Source of the DNA: Catellatospora sichuanensis
GTDB taxonomy: Bacteria > Actinomycetota > Actinomycetes > Mycobacteriales > Micromonosporaceae
Assembly: GCF_007483665.1 (NCBI RefSeq)
Contig: NZ_VIQO01000025.1
Location: 1-64,000 of the forward strand
Direction of reading: 5' to 3'
Length of the DNA stretch: 64,000 nucleotides
Part shown: in pieces, positions 19,715 through 30,176 of the stretch
How the letters are laid out: every line of letters starts with the position of its first letter
Numbering within the stretch: position 1 is the first letter of the stretch
Program-made: the position numbers and the translations under genes
Notes under the pieces: model-generated
The model's input: the letters and a program-made list of their open reading frames with translations, nothing else
The model's database searches: none
What the model was told of the DNA's origin: nothing

Positions 19715-19751
19715 CCGAGGCCCGGCCCCCTGACGGGAGACCGGGCCTCGG
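19715..19751 (-). terminator. Hairpin after secF
   Basis: CCGAGGCCCGG (19715-19725) and its complement (19741-19751) form an 11-bp stem 17 bp past the secF stop. It probably ends the yajC-secD-secF transcript. Confidence 0.75.
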
Positions 19752-19767
19752 ATCGTGTTACGGCAGG

Positions 19768-20880
19768 TCAGCGACGCTTGCCGGCGGGACGCCCCGCGGG
19801 ACGTCCGGCCTTGGCGCCGACGGTGGGCTTGGCGCCCGCCTTCGGAGCCGCGCTGCCCGCACCCGCGCCGGCCTGCGCCGGCAGGTCGCCCGCCGGGGCC
19901 TTGGCCGGAGCGGCGCGACGCGCCAGCACCCGCGCGGTGTGGTTGGCGATCTTCGGGTCCTTCTCCTTCAGCCACACCAGCACCGGCGTGGCGAAGAACA
20001 GGGACGAGTAGACCGCGGTGCCCATACCGATGAACAGCACCAGACCGAGGTCCTTCAGCGTGCCCGCGCCGAGCAGGCCCGCGCCGATGAACAGCAGGCC
20101 GCCGACCGGCAGCAGCGCCACCAGCGCGGTGTTGATGGACCGCATGAAGGTCTGGTTCAGCGCCAGGTTGGCCGCCTCGGCGTAGGTCTGGGTGCTGCTG
20201 CCCGTGATGCCGCGGGTGTTCTCCTGCACCTTGTCGAACACCACGACGACGTCGTAGAGCGCGAAGCCCAGGATCGTCAGGAAGCCGATCACCGTCGACG
20301 GGGTGACCTCGAAACCGACCAGCGAGTACACGGCGGCCGTGGCGACCAGGTCGAACGCGAGCGAGGCGACCGCGGCCGCGGCCATCTGCCACTCGAAGCG
20401 GATGACGAGGTAGATGCTGACGACCAGGACGAACAGCGCCAGACCGATCAGCGCCTGCTCGGTGACCTGCGCACCCCAGGCCTGGCTGACCCGGTTGCCG
20501 CTGACCTGGTCGACGTCGATCTTCAGCGTCGAGGCGATCTGCGCCTTGACCTCTAGGGTCTGCTCGTTGGTCAGCGAGGAGCTACGCACCGTGATCGCGG
20601 TGTTGCCGATCTGCTGGGCGGCGACCAGGGTGGCGTCGGGATCGACCGACAGGATCGCGTCGTCGATCGCCTTCTCGACGTCGGCGAGCTGACCGGCCGA
20701 GCTCGGCACGGTGAACTCGTTGCCGCCCTCGAACTCGATACCCGGCTTGAAGCCGATCAGAGACATGGCCAGGATCGCGATCAGCAGCATGCCGCCGGCG
20801 ACGCCGAACCACAGCTTGCGCCTGCCGACGATCTGGAGACCGGCCTCACCGTTGTAGAGGCGGGTTGCGAGACCACTCAT
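19768..20880 (-). CDS. secF: Protein translocase subunit SecF
   Basis: The 370-residue polytopic protein of the Sec accessory complex uses the proton motive force to assist translocation and substrate release. It shows the SecF N-terminal GIEFEGGNEFTV motif after TM1, a periplasmic domain, and five more membrane segments including FALYDVVVVFDKVQENTRG and the conserved INTAL segment. The C-terminal 50 residues are Ala/Pro/Lys-rich and probably cytosolic. ATG 20880 overlaps the secD stop (TGATG); an in-frame GTG lies just before it. Confidence 0.95.
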   Translation of the reverse strand: MSGLATRLYNGEAGLQIVGRRKLWFGVAGGMLLIAILAMSLIGFKPGIEFEGGNEFTVPSSAGQLADVEKAIDDAILSVDPDATLVAAQQIGNTAITVRSSSLTNEQTLEVKAQIASTLKIDVDQVSGNRVSQAWGAQVTEQALIGLALFVLVVSIYLVIRFEWQMAAAAVASLAFDLVATAAVYSLVGFEVTPSTVIGFLTILGFALYDVVVVFDKVQENTRGITGSSTQTYAEAANLALNQTFMRSINTALVALLPVGGLLFIGAGLLGAGTLKDLGLVLFIGMGTAVYSSLFFATPVLVWLKEKDPKIANHTARVLARRAAPAKAPAGDLPAQAGAGAGSAAPKAGAKPTVGAKAGRPAGRPAGKRR

Positions 20881-22736
20881 CACTTAGCCTCCTTGGCTTC
20901 GTGCAGCACGCGGCCCAGGCCGCTGACGCGCGGGGAGAGGAACGCGTCGGTACGCGCGAACATCGCCATGATCGGGTGACGGAAGAGGAACACCACGATC
21001 AGGTCGAGCAGGGTCGCCAGACCCAGCGCGAAGGCGAAGCCCGCCACCGCGCCGGAGGAGACGAGGTAGAGCACCAGCGCGGCCATCAGCGAGATCGCGT
21101 TGGCGGTCAGGATCGTCCGGCGGGCGCGCACCCAGGCGCGGGGCACCGCGCTGCGCGGGCTGCGGCCCTCGCGGATCTCGTCCTTCAGACGTTCGAAGTA
21201 GATGACGAAGGAGTCCGCGGCGACACCGAGCGAGACGATGAATCCGGCGATGCCGGCGAGCGTCAGGGTGAAGCCCATCTCCCGGCCAAGGAACACCAGC
21301 GCCAGGAAGGTCAGCGCCGCCGACAGGATCAGCGACAGCACGATGACCGTGCCCAGCAGGCGGTAGTAGAAGAACGAGTAGATGACGACCAGCAGCATGC
21401 CGATGCCGGCTGCCAGCAGACCCGCCTTCAGGTGCTCGCCACCCAGGGTCGGGGTGATGGTCTGCGCCTCCTGCGGGAGGAACGTCATCGACAGCGAGCC
21501 GTAGTTCAGGTTGTTCGACAGTTCGGTGGCCGACTTCTGGTCGAAGTCACCGCTGATGACGGAGTCGTCGCCGAGCACACCCTGGATCTCCGGCGAGGAG
21601 ATGATCTTGTTGTCCAGGACCACCGCGACGCGGCAGTGGCTCTGCGGGCCGACCGCGGTCTGGTCGCACTTCTGGCCCTCGTTGTTGAAGGACTCCTTGG
21701 TCAGCGAGGTCCACTTGTCCAGACCCTCACTGGAGAAGTCCAGCGAGACCACCCGGCGGTTGGTGTTCTGCTCGACCTGCGGCGACGCCTTGTCGACGTC
21801 GGTGCCCTTGACCTTCGACACGTCGAGCAGGTACTTGGCACCGAGCTCGCAGGCGACGGCTTCGGCGTCCGGGTTGTTGATCGAGCCCGGGGGGCGCTTG
21901 TCGAGCTGCTCGCAGGTCACCTGCGGCACGTAGAACTGCACCTTCGGCGGCAGCAGCGCGGCCTCGAAGCCGTTGAGCTGAGCGAACGGCTGGAGCACCT
22001 CGATCTGGGCCGGGTCGGCCGCGACCGCGGTCAGCTTGCCGGCCGCGTCCCAGGCGGCCTTGCCGACCTTCGCCTGCACCTGCTCCAGCGTCACCTTCGG
22101 GTCCGCCGGAGCGGACGGCTTCGGCGCGGCGGCCGGGCTGGCCGAGGCGGCGGGGGTCTTGCTGGCCACCGGGGTCGGAGTCGGGGTCGGCGCCATCGCG
22201 GCACCGCCGCCGGTGCCACCGGACGACGCACTCACCGACGGCTTCGGCGTAGCCGCCGGGCTGGCCGCGGTGCTCGGCTTCGGGGTCGCGGCGGCGCTCG
22301 GGCTCGGCGACGCCTGCGGCGCGGCGGCCAGGCCGCTGCCGTCGGTCTGGCTCAGCACCTTGCGGAAGAACAGCTGGGAGGCCTGGCCGACGTCGTTGAT
22401 CGCGTCGTTGCCCTTCTTGGCCACCGAGATCACGATGTTCTGGTCGCCCTCGATGACGACCTGCGCCTCCGCCACGCCACGGGCGTCGACCCGCTCGGCG
22501 ATGATGCGGCGGGCCTGCTCGAGGTCCTGCGCGGTCGGCGGCTGTCCGTCAGCGCCGGTCTGCGCCTGGAGGGTGACCCGCGAGCCGCCGACGAGGTCAA
22601 GGCCGAGGTTTGGGGCGAGGCGATCCTGCCAGCCGCCCTTGCCGCCGAACCAGACCGCGCTGGCGAGGATGACGAAGATGGCGCCGAGAAGGGCAAGTTG
22701 CCTCCCGGGGCGCATCTGTCCCTGAGGTGGTGCCAC
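20880..22736 (-). CDS. secD: Protein translocase subunit SecD
   Basis: The 618-residue Sec accessory membrane protein has an N-terminal TM followed by GLDLVGGSRVTLQA, a large periplasmic P1 domain, and a C-terminal six-TM RND-like region with GFTLTLAGIAGFIVSLGVAAD and FFYYRLLG segments. A Pro/Ala/Ser/Thr-rich low-complexity stretch of about 80 residues (roughly 137-215) interrupts the P1 domain. The start is GTG 22736. It is coupled to secF by a one-base overlap, with yajC 94 bp upstream; a weak hairpin (22777-22817) lies in the yajC-secD gap. Confidence 0.95.
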   Translation of the reverse strand: MAPPQGQMRPGRQLALLGAIFVILASAVWFGGKGGWQDRLAPNLGLDLVGGSRVTLQAQTGADGQPPTAQDLEQARRIIAERVDARGVAEAQVVIEGDQNIVISVAKKGNDAINDVGQASQLFFRKVLSQTDGSGLAAAPQASPSPSAAATPKPSTAASPAATPKPSVSASSGGTGGGAAMAPTPTPTPVASKTPAASASPAAAPKPSAPADPKVTLEQVQAKVGKAAWDAAGKLTAVAADPAQIEVLQPFAQLNGFEAALLPPKVQFYVPQVTCEQLDKRPPGSINNPDAEAVACELGAKYLLDVSKVKGTDVDKASPQVEQNTNRRVVSLDFSSEGLDKWTSLTKESFNNEGQKCDQTAVGPQSHCRVAVVLDNKIISSPEIQGVLGDDSVISGDFDQKSATELSNNLNYGSLSMTFLPQEAQTITPTLGGEHLKAGLLAAGIGMLLVVIYSFFYYRLLGTVIVLSLILSAALTFLALVFLGREMGFTLTLAGIAGFIVSLGVAADSFVIYFERLKDEIREGRSPRSAVPRAWVRARRTILTANAISLMAALVLYLVSSGAVAGFAFALGLATLLDLIVVFLFRHPIMAMFARTDAFLSPRVSGLGRVLHEAKEAK

Positions 22737-22830
22737 GGCTGTCGAGTCTCCCTGGAATGAATGACGGATGGGGATGCGCCACGGCCGGCGCGGAAGAAGA
22801 TGCGGTCAGCCGTGGCGTGGGGTCAGTGAA

Positions 22831-23157
22831 TTACTTGTCTTCCTTGACGGGGTTGTCCACCACGTGCTCGGTCGGCGCGGTGACCTGCTCGGTCACCCGG
22901 CCCACGGCCGCGCGCGCGTAGCGTGCGGTCACGCCGGGCGAGATCTCGAGGGTGATGCTCTCGTCGTCCGTGGAGACCACCGTGCCGTACAGGCCGCCGA
23001 TGGTGATCACCTTGTCGCCGGCGCCCAGCGACTTCTGCATCGACTCGGCTTCCTTGCGGCGCTTCGCCTGCGGCCGGATGAACATGAAGTACATCAAGCC
23101 AAAGAGCAGGGCGAACATGATGATCGTCGGCAACGCGCTGCCGGAATTACCGCCCAC
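22831..23157 (-). CDS. yajC: Preprotein translocase subunit YajC
   Basis: The 108-residue protein is a single-pass partner of SecDF. A TM segment near the N-terminus (LPTIIMFALLFGLMYFMFIRP) is followed by the canonical QAKRRKE and a KVITIGGLYGTVVS beta-rich domain. GTG 23157 was chosen because GGAAAGG lies eight bases upstream; the frame extends six codons further. It is first in the yajC-secD-secF unit, 152 bp downstream of ruvB on the same strand. Confidence 0.93.
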   Translation of the reverse strand: MGGNSGSALPTIIMFALLFGLMYFMFIRPQAKRRKEAESMQKSLGAGDKVITIGGLYGTVVSTDDESITLEISPGVTARYARAAVGRVTEQVTAPTEHVVDNPVKEDK

Positions 23158-23308
23158 TTTGTGACCTTTCCACACGGCCCCGCCGCACGGCTGTGCACGC
23201 CGGCGGTGGCATCTGTCGTCCGTTCGGACCGCGCGAAGTCTAGTCGGTACGCGAGCGATCGCACACTTGCGGTGTAGGTCACGTTAAGATCTCGAACGCG
23301 AGGTCCGC

Positions 23309-24369
<1,061 letters not shown>

Positions 24370-24373
<4 letters not shown>

Positions 24374-24966
24374 CGCGTCTTGCCCAGCAGCCGGATCGCC
24401 TGCTTGAGCAGCACGGGCACGGGCGGGGTCGGGCCGTCGATCGTCTCCGCCACCGCGGTGACCGCCTGGTCGGCCTGGGCCTGGCTCCAACCGAGCCCGA
24501 CCAGGCCCTGGCGCACCTGCTCGGTCCACGCCTGCGGGCGGCCGCCCTGGGCCGGCACCGCGGCCACCGGGCCGATCTTGTCGCGCAGTTCCAGGACCAT
24601 CCGCTCGGCGCCCTTCTTGCCGATGCCCGGCACCTGGGTCAGCGTCGAGGTGTCCCCGTGCGCGAGCGCGGCCCGCAGCACGTCCGGCGTGTGCACGGAC
24701 AGCGCCGCCTGGGCCAGCTTCGGGCCCACGCCGCTGGCCGTCAGCAGCAGCTCGAACAGCTGCTTCTCATCGTCGTCGGCGAAGCCGAACAGGGTCAGCG
24801 AGTCCTCGCGCACGATCAGGGTGGCCGACAGCCGGGCCTGCTGCCCGACCCGCAGCGACGCCAGCGTGCCCGGCGCGCAGAGCAGGCGCAGGCCCACCCC
24901 GCCGACCTCGACCACGGCCGCGTCCGCGCCGATCGAGGCGACGTTCCCCGCCACACTCGCGATCAT
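24370..24966 (-). CDS. ruvA: Holliday junction DNA helicase subunit RuvA
   Basis: The 198-residue protein binds four-way junctions and loads RuvB. It has an N-terminal OB fold ([13 protein letters not shown]...), helix-hairpin-helix motifs ([29 protein letters not shown]) and a C-terminal RuvB-binding domain ([14 protein letters not shown]). ATG 24966 overlaps the ruvC stop (ATGA), and its own stop overlaps ruvB, so ruvC-ruvA-ruvB are translationally coupled. Confidence 0.96.
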
Positions 24967-25502
24967 CACTGCCTGCCCTTCGCGGTACGGATGGCCTCGC
25001 TCAGCCGGTCGCGCGTGCCACCGCGCCAGATGTGGCAGATCGCCAGCGCGAGCGCGTCGGCGGCGTCTGCCGGGCGGGGCGGCGCGTCGAGCCGCAGCAG
25101 CCGGGTGACCATCGTGGTGACCTGTTTCTTGTCGGCCTGACCGGAGCCGGTCACGGCGGCCTTCACCTCGCTGGGAGTGTAGGTGCGCACCGGCAGCCCG
25201 GCACGCGCGGCCGCCAGCACGGCGACCGCGGCCGCCTGTGCGGTGCCCATCACCGTGCGCACGTTGTGCTGGCTGAACACCCGCTCCACGGCGACGCTCT
25301 CGGGCTGGTGGCGCGCGATCAGCTCGGCCAGGCTGCGGTCGAGGTGCAGCAGCCGGTCGGCCAGGTCGGCGTCGGGATCGGAACCGATGACGGTGTAGTC
25401 GATCATCACGCAGGGCCGGCCGGGCACGCCCTCCACCACGCCGACCCCGCACCGGGTCAGCCCGGGATCGACGCCGAGCACCCGCCGCTGCCGCACCTGC
25501 AC
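24966..25502 (-). CDS. ruvC: Crossover junction endodeoxyribonuclease RuvC
   Basis: The 178-residue Holliday junction resolvase has an RNase H-like fold with the first catalytic aspartate at D12 ([11 protein letters not shown]), a glutamate in [11 protein letters not shown] and the C-terminal acidic pair in [17 protein letters not shown] 25502 is the likely start. It is first in ruvCAB. In related genomes yebC lies directly upstream; here about 13 kb separate them. The gene is divergent from the 3-hydroxybutyrate dehydrogenase gene. Confidence 0.96.
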   Translation of the reverse strand: MQVRQRRVLGVDPGLTRCGVGVVEGVPGRPCVMIDYTVIGSDPDADLADRLLHLDRSLAELIARHQPESVAVERVFSQHNVRTVMGTAQAAAVAVLAAARAGLPVRTYTPSEVKAAVTGSGQADKKQVTTMVTRLLRLDAPPRPADAADALALAICHIWRGGTRDRLSEAIRTAKGRQ

Positions 25503-25740
25503 CGCTGCTCCGTCCGCCGCGCCGTACGTGTGTACGACACCGACACCCTAGTGGACACCCCCGTCAACGGGGCCGACGCCACGTCACGCACGAACACGAC
25601 ACCACGTCGGACCGCCGCGTGGCGCCGGGATGCCGCCCACACCGGCACGGACACGGTGCCGCACGCCACATCCCTTCCCGGCACACTGTGTGGGCCGGAC
25701 CCATGTGCCCGCTCCCACGGTCCTCGTAGTTTGACGAGCC

Positions 25741-26514
25741 ATGACGACCGCGACGCCGCCACTGGTACGACTCGACCTCACCGGCCGCACCGCACTGGTG
25801 ACCGGCGCGGGCAGCGGCATCGGCCGGGCCTGTGCGGCCCGGATGGCGCAGGCCGGAGCCAAGGTGATCGTGGTCGACCGCGATGCGGCGTCGGCCCGGC
25901 TGGTGGCCGACGAGATCGGCGGCACCGCGGTGGTGGCGGACCTGGCCGCGCCGGATGCCCTCGACGACATCGACCCGGCCGTCGACGTGGTCGTCAACAA
26001 CGCGGGCCTGCAGCACGTCGCGCCGCTGCAGGACTTCGACCCCGACCGATTCACCTACCTGCACCAGGTCATGCTGGTCGCGCCGTTCCGGCTGGTACGC
26101 CGGGCGCTGCCGCACATGTACGCCCAGGGCTGGGGCCGGATCGTGAACATCTCCTCGGTGCACGGGCTGCGCGCGTCGGCGTTCAAGGCGGCATACGTGT
26201 CGGCCAAGCACGGCCTCGAAGGCCTGTCGAAGGTCATCGCCGTCGAGGCCGCCCCGTACGGCGTCACCGCGAACTGCATCAACCCCGCCTACGTGCGCAC
26301 CCCGCTGGTCGAGGGGCAGATCGCCGACCAGGCCCGCTCGCACGGCATCGACGAGACCGAGGTCATCGAGCGGATCATGCTGGCCAAGGCGGCGATCAAG
26401 CGCCTGATCGAGCCGGCGGAGGTCGCCGAGCTGGCCGCCTACCTGTGCACCGACGCCGCCTCGTTCATCACCGGCACGTCCATCGCCATGGACGGCGGCT
26501 GGACAGCCCAGTGA
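25741..26514 (+). CDS. 3-hydroxybutyrate dehydrogenase-like SDR
   Basis: The 257-residue classical short-chain dehydrogenase has TGAGSGIGRA at residues 21-30, NNAG at about 86-89, a catalytic serine in NISSVHG and Y152xxxK156. The pattern NISSVHGLRAS...KAAYVSAKHGLEGLSKV and the C-terminal FITGTSIAMDGGWTAQ are characteristic of D-3-hydroxybutyrate dehydrogenase, which interconverts 3-hydroxybutyrate and acetoacetate with NAD. The PucR/GAF regulator gene begins 23 bp downstream and is probably co-transcribed. The exact substrate remains an inference. Confidence 0.85.
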   Translation: MTTATPPLVRLDLTGRTALVTGAGSGIGRACAARMAQAGAKVIVVDRDAASARLVADEIGGTAVVADLAAPDALDDIDPAVDVVVNNAGLQHVAPLQDFDPDRFTYLHQVMLVAPFRLVRRALPHMYAQGWGRIVNISSVHGLRASAFKAAYVSAKHGLEGLSKVIAVEAAPYGVTANCINPAYVRTPLVEGQIADQARSHGIDETEVIERIMLAKAAIKRLIEPAEVAELAAYLCTDAASFITGTSIAMDGGWTAQ

Positions 26515-26537
26515 TCGGCGGGGTAGGAATGCGAGCC

Positions 26538-28526
26538 ATGCCCTCCTCGACCATCCGGTTCCTCGAACTGCTCGAGCGCGAGGCGGCCCCGGTCGAATTC
26601 GAGGGGCCGCTGGTGCAGGCGCGCTCGCGGGGCGCCGGCCCGGACGAGATCGCCGAGCTGGAGGAGGCGAAACTCGCCGCGCTGCGGGTGCGGGCGCTGC
26701 TGGAGCGCCGCCGCCGCCGCGAGGCGGAGCTGTCCGGCCTGTACGACACCGCGGGCGACCTGGCCGGCCTGCGCGACCTGGACGCGGTGCTGCACGCGAT
26801 CGTGCACCGGGCACGCAACCTGCTCGGCACCGACATCGCCTACCTGACCATGAGCGACGACGCCGCGGGCGACGTGTACATGCGGGTCACCGACGGCTCG
26901 GTCTCGGCGAAGTTCCAGCGGTTGCGGCTGCCCCTGGGCGCGGGCCTGGGCGGCCTGGTCGCGCAGACCGGCACGCCCTACGCGACGGCCAACTACCCCG
27001 AGGACCGCCGCTTCCACCACACCGGCGAGATCGACGCGGGCGTGGGCGAGGAGGGGCTGGTCGCCATCCTCGGCGTGCCACTGCGGCTGGGCTCGCGCGT
27101 CATCGGCGTGCTGTACGCGGCGAACCGCTCCGAGCGCCCCTTCGCCCGCGAGGAGGTGTCGCTGCTCGTGTCGCTGGCCGCGCACGCCGCCGTCGCCATC
27201 GACACGGCCCGGCTGCTCGGCGAGACGCAGACCGCGCTGACGGAGCTGTCCGCGGCGCATACCAAGATCTCGGCGCACAGCGCGTCGGTGGAGCGCGCCG
27301 CCGCGGCCCACGACCGGATGACCGCGCTGGTGCTGCGCGGCGGCGGCGTCGAGGAGGTGGCCGCCGCGGTCACCGAGGTGCTCGGCGGTCGCCTGATGGT
27401 GCTCGACGCCGACGGCCGCACCCTGGCCGCCGTGGGCGCGGATGGCATACCCGGCGGCCCGGCGCATTCGGGAGCGGTCGCGAGCGCGCTCGGACCGGAC
27501 GGTCCGGTGCTCCTGCCCGATCCCGCGATCGTGGCCGAGGCGCTGGCGACTTCGCGGGCCGACGGCCGAGCCGTGCGCCGGGGCGGGCTGTGGTTCGCCG
27601 CCGTCGTCGCCGGCGCGGAGAACCTCGGCGCGCTGGTCTGGCGGCCGCAGCACGACACCGGCCACGCCGACCAGCAGATCCTGGAGCGCGCCGCGCTGGT
27701 CACCGCATTGCTGCTGCTGTTCCGGCGCACCGTCGCCGAGGCCGAGGGCCGGGTGCGCGGCGAGCTGCTCGACGACCTCATCGCCCGGCCGGTACGCGAC
27801 CCCGAGTCGCTGCGGGCGCGGGCCCGACGGCTGAACGTGGACCTGTCCCGCCCGCATGTGCTGGTCTGCGTCGACGACGCGGCGGCCACCTCCGGTCCGG
27901 CCCGGCAGCGGGCGGTGTCGTGGGCGCACACCTTCGCCGGTACGCACGCCGGGCTTGCCGCCACCCGCGACGGCCGGGTGGTGCTGATGGTGCCCGGCAC
28001 CGACGCGGGCGCGCTGGCCCGCTCGGTCGCCCGGGAGCTGGGCCGGGTGCTCGGCCGCCCGGTCACCGCGGGCGCGGCCGGGCCCGCCGCCGAACCGGCC
28101 GGGCTGGCCGCGGCGTTCAAGGAGGCCGACCACTGCGCCACCGCGCTGGCCGCGCTGGGCCGCGTCGGCGACGGCGCGTCGACCGCCGAGCTGGGTTTCG
28201 TCGGGCTGCTGCTGGGCGCGGTCCGCGAGGGCGGCGACCCGGACGTGACCCGGTTCCTGCGTGACACCATCGGTTCGGTCGTCGACTACGACCTGCGCCG
28301 CGGTACCACGCTGGTCAAGACGCTGGAGTGCTACTTCGGCACGGGCGGCAGCCTGGCCCGCGCCGCCGAGCAGCTGCACGTGCACGTCAACACGGTGACC
28401 CAGCGGCTGGACCGGGTGGCCCAGCTGCTCGGCGCGGACTGGCAGCGCCCCGACCGGGCGCTGGAGGTGCAGCTGGCGCTGCGCCTGCACCGGCTGGGCA
28501 CGAACGCCGAACAACTTTCCGACTGA
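26538..28526 (+). CDS. PucR/CdaR-type transcriptional regulator with GAF domain
   Basis: The 662-residue regulator has a short charged coiled N-terminus, a GAF domain (about residues 70-225, with AYLTMSDDAAGDVYMR and LVAILGVPLRLGSRVIGVLYAANR), a GGDEF-like CdaR middle domain and a C-terminal PucR helix-turn-helix (SLARAAEQLHVHVNTVTQRLDRVAQLLG, about 605-635). ATG 26538 was preferred because AGGA lies nine bases upstream; an ATG three codons earlier is too close to it. It probably controls the adjacent hydroxybutyrate dehydrogenase gene in response to a small-molecule ligand; the ligand is unknown. Confidence 0.88.
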   Translation: MPSSTIRFLELLEREAAPVEFEGPLVQARSRGAGPDEIAELEEAKLAALRVRALLERRRRREAELSGLYDTAGDLAGLRDLDAVLHAIVHRARNLLGTDIAYLTMSDDAAGDVYMRVTDGSVSAKFQRLRLPLGAGLGGLVAQTGTPYATANYPEDRRFHHTGEIDAGVGEEGLVAILGVPLRLGSRVIGVLYAANRSERPFAREEVSLLVSLAAHAAVAIDTARLLGETQTALTELSAAHTKISAHSASVERAAAAHDRMTALVLRGGGVEEVAAAVTEVLGGRLMVLDADGRTLAAVGADGIPGGPAHSGAVASALGPDGPVLLPDPAIVAEALATSRADGRAVRRGGLWFAAVVAGAENLGALVWRPQHDTGHADQQILERAALVTALLLLFRRTVAEAEGRVRGELLDDLIARPVRDPESLRARARRLNVDLSRPHVLVCVDDAAATSGPARQRAVSWAHTFAGTHAGLAATRDGRVVLMVPGTDAGALARSVARELGRVLGRPVTAGAAGPAAEPAGLAAAFKEADHCATALAALGRVGDGASTAELGFVGLLLGAVREGGDPDVTRFLRDTIGSVVDYDLRRGTTLVKTLECYFGTGGSLARAAEQLHVHVNTVTQRLDRVAQLLGADWQRPDRALEVQLALRLHRLGTNAEQLSD

Positions 28527-28598
28527 GGCCCCACCCGCGCCCGCTCCTCGGTGGTAGTGACAGACGACAGCATCTCGTCCGTCCACTGAGGAGTCCCG

Positions 28599-29351
28599 AT
28601 GCGAAGACTGGCCCTGCTCGCCGCCGCCGCTGCCGTCGCCCTGGCCGGGTGCTCGGGCGGCGACCCGGTGCCGGCCCCGAGCCCGACCGGCCTGAACGCC
28701 GGTGCGGCCTGCGAGCTGCCGGCCGGCGCGCGGCAGACCCGTTTCGGCGAGCACGGCGCCGACCTGGGCGGGGTCATCGTCGGCAGCGGGAAGACGGGGA
28801 TCGTGCTGGCCCACCAGAACGGCGGCGACGTCTGCCAGTGGGCGCCGTACGCCATCGAGTTGGCCGGGCAGGGCTACCGGGTGCTCGCCTTCGACTTCGG
28901 CGGGTTCGGGGTGTCCACGTCCGGCGACGCGGGCAATCCGCAGCAGGTCGCGGCCGCCGCGGCCACCCTGCGCGCGGACGGCGCGACGGGCATCGTGCTG
29001 GTCGGCGCGTCGATGGGCGGCACCGCCGTGCTGGCCGCCGCGCCCACCGTGACGCCCGCCCCGCTGGCCGTGGTCGCGCTGTCCGCGCCGTCGGTGTTCG
29101 GCGCGAACGCGCTCGATGCGGCGCCGAAGCTGACCATGCCGGTGTTCTACGCCGCGGGCGAGTTCGAGAGCAGCTTCGCCGACAGTGCTCGCGAGCTGCA
29201 CGGGCTGACCCCGAAGACGACCGCCAAGGAGCTGCTGATCGTGCCGACCGACTGGCACGGCGTGTATCTGCTGACGCCGGGCGGCTCGGCCGCGACGGAC
29301 ACCGTGCGGGCGAAGCTCGCCGAGTTCCTCAAGGCCCATGCGCCGCTCTGA
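28599..29351 (+). CDS. Lipoprotein alpha/beta hydrolase
   Basis: The 250-residue secreted lipoprotein has a signal peptide with lipobox LAGC and lipidated C18. An alpha/beta-hydrolase fold follows, with nucleophile S138 in GASMGG, an HQNGG oxyanion-like segment near residue 72 and a histidine in TDWHG near the C-terminus. The size and HQ..G start resemble dienelactone hydrolase/esterase-like proteins. Substrate unknown. ATG 28599 is preceded by GAGGAG. The gene converges on the tetR gene. Confidence 0.82.
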   Translation: MRRLALLAAAAAVALAGCSGGDPVPAPSPTGLNAGAACELPAGARQTRFGEHGADLGGVIVGSGKTGIVLAHQNGGDVCQWAPYAIELAGQGYRVLAFDFGGFGVSTSGDAGNPQQVAAAAATLRADGATGIVLVGASMGGTAVLAAAPTVTPAPLAVVALSAPSVFGANALDAAPKLTMPVFYAAGEFESSFADSARELHGLTPKTTAKELLIVPTDWHGVYLLTPGGSAATDTVRAKLAEFLKAHAPL

Positions 29352-29448
29352 CGGCGGCGCACGGCCGCGGCGAACGGGGGTTCGGCGTCGTTCCGGATCA
29401 GGGTGCCGGAACGCCGTCGAGGGGACGCCGCAGCAGCTCCGTCGGTGA

Positions 29449-29492
29449 CAAGGGCACTTTCCACGACATCTGGCGAGGTGAAAGTGCCCTTG
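29449..29492. repeat. Family D palindrome between convergent genes
   Basis: CAAGGGCACTTTC (29449-29461) and GAAAGTGCCCTTG (29480-29492) form a perfect 13-bp stem between the hydrolase and tetR 3' ends. Relatives are at 33991-34036 and 37789-37843. A second small hairpin, CGTTCCGG/CCGGAACG, lies at 29389-29413. Confidence 0.85.
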
Positions 29493-29545
29493 CTTTCGGC
29501 GGGGCGGGAGAACGCGTCACCGCCTGGGGTCCACCGGGCCGGGCC

Positions 29546-30163
29546 TCAGGCGGTGACGCCTCGCAGCACCACGTCCACGATCTGCTCGGGCAGGTCGTCC
29601 ACCTCGTCGAGGCGGGGGTTCCAGCGCACCATGCGGTGCAGCAGCAACGGGCTGATCAGCATCGTCACCGTCACCTCGAGGTCGAGGTCGGCCCGCAGCT
29701 CGCCGGTGGCGACGCCGCGGCGCAGCACCTCGCGCATCACCTCGCGGCGCGGCTCGGTGATCGCCTCCTGCCAGATCCGGTACGCCTCCGGGCTGCGCGA
29801 CACCTCCGGCATCAGGCAGGGCATCACCCGAACGGCACGCTCGTCCTTCTGGCCCACCACGCTGAGCAGGCGGATCAGGTCGGCGCGCACCGAGTCGCCC
29901 AGCGGTTGCGTCGGCGGGCCCTTGAGCTTGATCAGCGTCTCGAGCAGCAGCTCGTCCTTGCCCGCCCAGCGCCGGTAGATGGTCGCCTTGCCCACGCCGG
30001 CACGGGCCGCTATCGCCTCCATGCTCAGCGCCTCGACGGTGACGCCCTCCTCGAGCAGGTCGAGGACCGCTTCCAGGATCGCCTCATGCGCGCGGGAGCT
30101 GCGCGGACGCCCTTGCGTCCGCGCAGCTCCCGGGGCCGCCGGCAGTTCAGCGAGCTCAGTCAT
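29546..30163 (-). CDS. TetR family transcriptional repressor
   Basis: The 205-residue protein has an N-terminal TetR helix-turn-helix (SMEAIAARAGVGKATIYRRW, about residues 47-66) and a variable ligand-binding C-terminal domain. It starts 13 bp after the MFS exporter stop on the same strand, so it is in the exporter operon, and it probably autoregulates through the paired palindromes upstream of that gene. The inducer is unknown, presumably a substrate of the pump. Confidence 0.9.
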   Translation of the reverse strand: MTELAELPAAPGAARTQGRPRSSRAHEAILEAVLDLLEEGVTVEALSMEAIAARAGVGKATIYRRWAGKDELLLETLIKLKGPPTQPLGDSVRADLIRLLSVVGQKDERAVRVMPCLMPEVSRSPEAYRIWQEAITEPRREVMREVLRRGVATGELRADLDLEVTVTMLISPLLLHRMVRWNPRLDEVDDLPEQIVDVVLRGVTA

Positions 30164-30176
30164 GGTGAACGGAACC

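Noticed and set aside
25682-25692. CACACTGTGTG palindrome upstream of the hydroxybutyrate dehydrogenase gene as PucR operator
   Set aside because: Five-base arms are too short to be informative in isolation, and no second copy was found near the gene.
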